A stretch of DNA of 64,000 bases from Sipunculus nudus (taxonomy: Eukaryota; Annelida; Sipuncula; Golfingiida; Sipunculidae). The stretch covers positions 54,697,250 through 54,761,249 of the forward strand of contig CM049318.1 of NCBI GenBank assembly GCA_026874595.1, read 5' to 3'. Below, one piece after another: positions 58,567-64,000 of the stretch; position 1 is the stretch's first letter; every line of letters begins with the position of its first letter. The notes beneath the pieces were generated by a model. It had not been told where the DNA came from. It made no database searches and worked only from the letters and a program-made list of their open reading frames with translations. The position numbers and the translations under genes are program-made.

Positions 58567-58624
58567 TACTAACAAGGATATGAGAAAAGAGCTAAAAGCA
58601 ATGATGTCATTTAAATGTCGTTGA

Positions 58625-58826
58625 CTAAGAAACATGGTAAAAACGAAAAGACCGGCCCGACTACCTGCTAGACTACCTCGACCGGCTAACGAAAAGCGAC
58701 TTAACATTATTACACACTTTTAAAACATTTTTTAAAAGTGTTTACAGTGATTTAATATGAGGCATCTTCTTATTGATGGCCTTGTCGAGAATCAAATTGG
58801 TATTTTCCCAAACTATATTATATATA
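58625..58826. other. Sequence after the GPCR stop codon
   Basis: It would be the 3' untranslated region. No AATAAA was seen close by. Confidence 0.3.
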
Positions 58827-58914
58827 TATAGATCGAAAGGGTTTACACAGAAAAGTGGTTCAATGCCATTTATACCACAATACCACTTTTCTGTGTATAC
58901 CCTTTCCATCTATA
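58827..58914. repeat. 88-bp hairpin beside (TA)n
   Basis: 33-bp arms (58827-58859 and 58882-58914) match at 31 positions; both include ACACAGAAAAGTGGT or its reverse complement. Confidence 0.85.
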
Positions 58915-58938
58915 AAACAATGAACCAGCATGGCTATT

Positions 58939-58943
<5 letters not shown>

Positions 58944-58995
<52 letters not shown>
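58944..58995. repeat. (TA)n microsatellite
   Basis: About 26 TA units. Confidence 0.97.
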
Positions 58996-58998
<3 letters not shown>

Positions 58999-59335
58999 AT
59001 ATTATACAATTTACAGTAAGAGCAAAGGAACACTCACAGAGATCCACAAAATGTTTGTGCCCTGACAAAAAAGGACACTATTTTGAGCCAAGTTTGTCAA
59101 CAATTTGTCAATTTCGGATTGCGAATTTTTTTCTTGATTGTGTTTCCTTTGTTCTCTGGGTTTTACTTGCGGTAAGGTTTTGTGTATACATGGAATGCCT
59201 AAGATTTCTTTCGTAATGCTTTTTTTACTTCAGTTATAATGACGTCACAGTGTTGACTGCTATAACGCTTAAATTATGTCTATCCGTCTGTTATGACGTG
59301 ATTATTATAATCAACGGCAACAATCAGAATATATA

Positions 59336-59348
59336 TATATAAATAGTA

Positions 59349-59395
<47 letters not shown>

Positions 59396-59410
59396 GTACT
59401 ATTTATATTT
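59336..59410. repeat. Hairpin with a (TA)n loop
   Basis: ATATAAATAGTACAC before, and its reverse complement GTGTACTATTTATAT after, an uninterrupted (TA)n of about 40 bp. Confidence 0.85.
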
Positions 59411-59499
59411 CCTCATCATGCGAAATGCATACATGTACATTTTTAAGGAATTAAGTTCAATAACATGGTCGTTTTATATAATATTGCCTTACACTTGTA

Positions 59500-59501
<2 letters not shown>

Positions 59502-59558
<57 letters not shown>
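59502..59558. repeat. (AT)n microsatellite
   Basis: About 28 AT units, directly followed by the palindrome-rich repeat at 59568. Confidence 0.97.
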
Positions 59559-59562
<4 letters not shown>

Positions 59563-59567
59563 CAGCC

Positions 59568-59660
59568 TGTCTGCGGATCTGGCCCATCTGCCGATGGGCT
59601 TGGCCCATATGAGGATCCGTTATTGGGCTGCCCATCTGCAGAACTTAAATGGATTTGCCT
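59568..59660. repeat. Palindrome-rich repeat, copy 1
   Basis: It contains GCCCATCTGCCGATGGGC, GGCCCATATGAGGATCCG and TTATTGGGCTGCCCATCTGC, all shared with 61220-61345. Confidence 0.8.
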
Positions 59661-61219
59661 GCTCTTGGGGTGTACAACACACTTGTTTTTTCCTCTAAAG
59701 CCAAGCTCAGAGAAGAGGTCAGCAAGTATTTACGGGTAGTCTGTTTTACGTCGCCAAGAACATCCACGAGAGGGAAGTGGACCATGCAGGATATCGAAAG
59801 ACCTTTGCCCATGTTAGTGCTTCATTTATCATGTAAGGTGTATCCGATATTAAGTTGGTGAATTGGTCATACCTAACTGCGTTTACCCTCAAGTGTTATT
59901 ATAGTGTTAGTGATAACCAAATTAACTTAAAGAAAGCACTCACAGAGCACATGCCTCTGCCACCGCCTGTGTACATACCAATGAAAGTACACTCGGTTAT
60001 ATGACATGAAATAGTATATTGCCTTTTATACAAAAAAGGTACAACCCTATCATAATAGTGTGCCATTTAAACCAGCGTATTATCATAATTTATTCAATTT
60101 ATATAATATAGATTTATATTACATATATGTTAATTGTTCCGAATCGAAACAGGGTCTATAAATAAGTTTAGAATAGTTCCTAGTAAGCTGAGCTAATATT
60201 TTATTCGATAACAGTATCCCACACAGACCGAAATTATTAATATGCAAGTATAAACTACGAATTTTGGTAGTTTTATCGTATAAATTTTATCTCTTAATTA
60301 TTTATCTTCTGAGTATAAAGTATAATTATATTTATCCAAAATGGTTTATAAGGAAATTTTATATTTATATTTATATTTTATATATTAAAACATATTTATA
60401 TATTAAACATCGTGATGATTGCTTGTTTCAGAGATCTATTTATATATCAGTTGTATCTAATAAATTTTTATACATCAAAAATAAAAATAAACTTTACTAT
60501 GTTACTGTGAAAGATATGTAAAACATAACCCTATCGTTTATTTAAATTTATTTTGTGGCGTTTTTGCCTTGACCTTTGCAAAGACACTACTCTCCGGCAA
60601 TGACCCCTGCAGCCAAAACTACATTTAACCTCGGCATCATCTCTGTGATAACCTGGAAAAAGGAGTAATGTCCGACTTCCCTGCTGCTCTCATCACCAGG
60701 ACGCCAACAATTCTGTACGAATGCTAAGTAGAGAATTTATCAATAAGACACTTCTCCAAAAGAAACTTTATCACGATGTGTTATTGTGGTGAAAGTGCAT
60801 GATTGTGATTTACTCTGAGATCAAATGACTCATGAGAGAGTGTTTGCTACATATATTACACTATTCTTTTGTCAAAATGTATGTGGTAACCTTGATATAT
60901 ATGTGGATATTAAAAATGAATATGAGAAACTGATTTGTACCACATACAATTTCTCTTTAGTAAATTGTATGCACCGTGGAAGTCGCATCTATGTGGTAAT
61001 GTAAATGAGATTTTTTCGCAACAGGTGTAATTATTCTTTGGTGAAAGGTGAACCTCATTAAACTCTATGTAATTTTGATGATAAAATTATTGATATAACG
61101 CTGTGATAGTGATTTATGTTTCAATTAAAACATTAAGTTCTGAGTAACGTTTGTCTGAGTACAAAACTCATCAAGATAATAAAATAATAACGTATTACTA
61201 ACAAAATTAAAATCGGTTA
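59661..61219. other. Unassigned AT-rich sequence
   Basis: No gene or repeat was recognised. Confidence 0.3.
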
Positions 61220-61345
61220 TTGGACCAACCCCATCTGCAGATGGGCCAGAAAGTGCATGGTATCAAATCTGTTATTGGGCTGCCCATCTGCAGATGGGCA
61301 GCCCAATAACGGATTCTCATATGGGCCAAGCCCATCTGCTTGGGA
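61220..61345. repeat. Palindrome-rich repeat, copy 2, with a perfect 40-bp palindrome
   Basis: 61271-61310 is GTTATTGGGCTGCCCATCTG followed at once by its exact reverse complement. Around it are CCCCATCTGCAGATGGG, CATATGGGCC and AAGCCCATCTGC. Confidence 0.92.
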
Positions 61346-62789
61346 AACGATTTATCTAATAAGGTGGGCCAGCCAAAGTTGATTTTTATCACTTTAGAGG
61401 GCAATGCTTGTTAACAGCAGGCATCCATGCTAGATTAATCAGTCATGGAGTGAAGAAAAAAGTGTGGATGGATGTCACCTTAAATTTTGAATTTCAAGGT
61501 CAATTCCAAGGTCAAACCAAAATTTGGCCGGCTAAGGTCGAGTTTTCACTCTTGTAGACACTGCTTAACTTTCAAGGACATTTTATGTGCCATTTTCAAT
61601 ATCAAACTAAACCAAATTGAACCCGAACCGGTACAGTGTTTCCCGAATAATAAAACCAAGGTATATTCGGTAACCTTAGGGTTAAGGGTTAGGTTTATGT
61701 CAGGTGACACATAAACAAGTCGTGGAACAATCATTTTGATAATTTCTTACACTTAAGTGAATGAAAATACAACTTAAAAGTGTTTTCTTTAGTTAACATA
61801 GTAATGTTTTCACTACTCTGAATAAAGAAATATAGAAATGGTGTTAAGGGGTTCTTTATGTGTGTTCCCCAAAGTGACTTTAACACATTTTTAATTATCA
61901 CAGAATAAAAAATGGCCGCATTATGTAAAATGCTGGATACAAGCTTCATGAATAACGGACATTTGTTTATAATAATGCTGTTTTGGGATAGAGTTGTGGT
62001 TATCATATGACCCTGGATGGACGTTTTATATTTAAAGGTAATAGGCGTACTGAAACATTCAAAATGGCTGTAAAGATAGCTGCCACAATGAAGAAAAGGC
62101 GATTGCTATATCATTATATAGTAGTCATCATATATAAATGCTTTAATGGACCATTGTGTGTTTTAAGTTCAAATACGATCATTCGGTGGCATTTATCGCC
62201 AACACATGAAACAATGGGGGTTTATAATATGACATTACCGACGATGTCAGTCTTAGCAGACGTTAACACTTTGGCTTCCGGTCTTTCGGGCTTGTTCATT
62301 TTTGTAGCTGTAATCAGCCCCCTGGGGAGCATCAACCCAAGCAGTCATAACAGGCGCTAGAAGGTTATTTTTTAAGCATTTGCGTGCCGCCAATGGCCAG
62401 TACCCATTCACTCCTGAATCGAGAGAGCGCTGAAGCGAATCGGGGTCAGCCCCCCCCTTTTTTTTTCTACCGCCGCAACCTTATAATAAGAGTTTCAGAA
62501 TAATTTTAGGGGCCTAGACCCCCCCCCTTCCGGACCTTGGAACTTTTTTCAGACTTTGTCATTTGTCCTCCGGGGTTGCCGATGGGTATCAACACAGCTA
62601 CAACTGTTAATTTTGGCCCCTTTTCTTTATTTTATTAACATCCAAAAGTGTTAAAGACACTTCAGGAACGATAGGGGGTGGTTCTATTTAGTGTTGGGGT
62701 ACAGGGGACCCCTTACCTTCCTGTCTATAAGTATTATACCTTTAAATATTGATAACACTTTATAAGGGAATTTTTCCCAGAGGGAACCA
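61346..62789. other. Unassigned sequence
   Basis: AAGGTCAATTCCAAGGTCAAA (61495-61515) is a duplicated AAGGTCAA motif. A 117-codon plus-strand frame at 62007-62360 shows no family features. C-runs occur near 62450 and 62520. Confidence 0.35.
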
Positions 62790-62852
62790 CCTCCATTTCC
62801 GTAATGCAACTTGTGTATCATTACCAACGCATATCATCAGCAGGCACCTTGG
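62790..62852 (+). repeat. Single unit of the window-end tandem repeat
   Basis: CGTAATGCA and TATCATTACCAACGCATATC, followed by ATCAGCAGGCACC, match 63820-63870 almost exactly. Confidence 0.85.
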
Positions 62853-63789
62853 GGGGGGGGGGGTTCTGCTTGTCAGATTCTGTCAGATTTGCAGATTGCT
62901 CAAGCTAATTAGATAAATATACAGAAGCGACTTTCACCAGATATTACGCTTCATGCACAAAACCTGTGTCGATGTGTTTTGGGCTATATAAATATAATGG
63001 TGAAATCGTAGTGTTTAAAGAAATACGTTATGTCAAAATCATCAACCACTTGGAAATGGTTTGAGCTATACTTGTAAATTTAACAAGCTAATCCAGATTA
63101 ATTTAAAAATTTAAAGGTAATTATACAGTTCGACAACTAACTCATAAAAATAATTTATGATAAATCTGTAAAATTAATTGGGGTATCTTTTGATAATGAT
63201 TTCAGTTTAGATATGCACGCAGCGGAAATGTGCTCCAAAGCAAGTACACAGTCAAATGAGCTCCAGCTTATTAGTAATTAATCCACTGGACCAGGACAGT
63301 CGTGTATCTGTAGAACCTTTATCTCCTGTATACCGATTTTAGGGGTGCCCTTTATTTAATATTCAACGTTTTTGGTGATGGAACTTAGAGAAGAGTCCTA
63401 GTAACTTTCTCACTGTCATTTTCAAGGTCGAACAGAACAAATTTGGACTGGAATGGTAACAGAGCATTTATTGAACACTACTGATGATCAAAAGGTCACA
63501 CATTCTAGCTGAACATCAAAGATACATCTTTTGGTTGAAAAAATACCAAACACTGAAACTAAATGTAAGAGGCAACATATGTATACCGTATATGACTATA
63601 TAACTTCTATTGGTAACTTGTTGGGACGGCAGAATCTTAATTAAATACTAATCCTAGCCTGAATAATACTCTCCATCACACTATACCAAGCACTCGCCAT
63701 GTAGGACGCAATGTCTATCTCTTCCTATATGCTGACTAATTATGTAGGTTACTTATTCCTAATTATGGTACATCATTCAATATTACTTT
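62853..63789. other. Unassigned AT-rich sequence
   Basis: A G run is at about 62852-62863. No gene was recognised. Confidence 0.3.
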
Positions 63790-64000
63790 CAAAAGGAGTT
63801 AATTGATTACAGCTTCATTTTCGTAATGCAGTTTTTGTATCATTACCAACGCATATCATCAGCAGGCACCGTGATGTTCCCTTTTCCAGGAGTTAATAAA
63901 TTAAAGCTCAATTTTCCTAATACAACTTTTGTATCCTTACAAAATCATCAGCTGACACATTGATGTTTCTGTTACAAGGAGATAATTGATTAAAGCTTTA
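63790..64000 (+). repeat. Tandem repeat, period about 90-94 bp, running off the window
   Basis: Unit starts AGGAG(T/A)TAAT at 63794, 63888 and 63977; each continues with GATTA-AGCTT and, where complete, ATCATCAGC-G-CAC. The array probably extends past the window end. Confidence 0.85.

Larger units (their letters stand above)
56397..58624 (+). pseudogene. Rhodopsin-like (class A) GPCR exon, broken by a stop and a transposon
   Basis: Coding segments are 56397-57346 and 58569-58624; with the proposed first exon they total 378 codons. An acceptor (CTGTTTACCTGCAG) precedes 56397. Residue numbers below follow that model. TM1 is about 111-128 (GLFLNLFAIIL), TM2 138-160 (LISLSVAN), TM3 175-200 and TM4 218-238. 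TM5 is about 256-280, TM6 307-328 and TM7 343-360. Cys173 and Cys246 fit the conserved disulfide. CNLP (318-321) stands for CWxP and CPFFIY (353-358) for NPxxY. The DRY position reads MQM. A TGA (56662-56664, residue 133) interrupts the first intracellular loop; CGA, a CpG codon, is its likely source. After TM7 a transposon (57347-58566) splits the gene; the last codons, NKDMRKELKAMMSFKCR and TGA, follow it in frame. The ligand is unknown. Confidence 0.82.

Noticed and set aside
62007-62360. 117-codon plus-strand open frame
   Set aside because: Mixed composition with no recognisable domain, and no promoter or splice context nearby.
1-64000. CRISPR arrays, prokaryotic operons, prophage
   Set aside because: The tandem repeats have no unique spacers of constant length, and coding signals are eukaryotic with splice sites.
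1-64000. tRNA, rRNA and snRNA genes
   Set aside because: No convincing A-box/B-box pair, rRNA core or snRNA landmark was noticed; a covariance-model scan would be needed to exclude them.

Overview
The window is animal nuclear DNA: low gene density, AT-rich, long (TA)n arrays, GT-AG-type splice signals, TATA and CCAAT boxes, and many decayed eukaryotic transposons. A lophotrochozoan, most likely a bivalve mollusc, fits best. The reasons are the GACGGACG-rich repeat ending in a CTCAG-type hairpin at 38.7-38.85 kb, scattered TGACCTTGACC motifs, mini-Helitrons and abundant palindromic repeats. This is a judgement from repeat style, not a species call.

Layout. 1-6.3 kb: a decayed Ty3/gypsy retrotransposon whose pol runs protease, integrase, reverse transcriptase, RNase H (Gmr1-type order). 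A 1.93-kb TTAA-flanked DNA element is nested in its gag. 6.5-8.4 kb: a TTAA-type MITE and a 0.36-kb direct duplication. 8.4-23.4 kb: a low-copy segmental duplication in two long copies and one short copy, with fold-back elements and (TA)n arrays. 23.4-45.8 kb: a mosaic of dispersed repeats, including a GAGTCC-rich family split by a probable solo LTR, hairpin MITEs, a 43-bp minisatellite, duplicated blocks at 29-31 and 39-40 kb, a 128-bp mini-Helitron, and a 1.8-kb array built around a GGTGGCGCCACC-like box.

45.8-58.6 kb holds the only recognisable host gene, a rhodopsin-like GPCR. I propose a TATA promoter (45.9 kb), a first exon (46006-46136), a 10.3-kb intron carrying a second Gmr1-like gypsy copy in antisense, and a main exon (56397 onward). 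The splice phase agrees exactly. The exon has an in-frame TGA at the TM1-TM2 loop. It is also split just after TM7 by a 1.22-kb pogo/Tigger-like transposon with TA duplications, and the gene's last codons resume in frame on the far side. As it stands this allele is a pseudogene.

58.6-64 kb: hairpin-plus-(TA)n loci, a perfect 40-bp palindrome, and the start of a roughly 92-bp tandem repeat. I found no rRNA, tRNA, CRISPR or prokaryote-like operon. All similarities come from reading the sequence by eye; no alignments or database searches were run, so repeat borders are approximate unless a target duplication fixes them.
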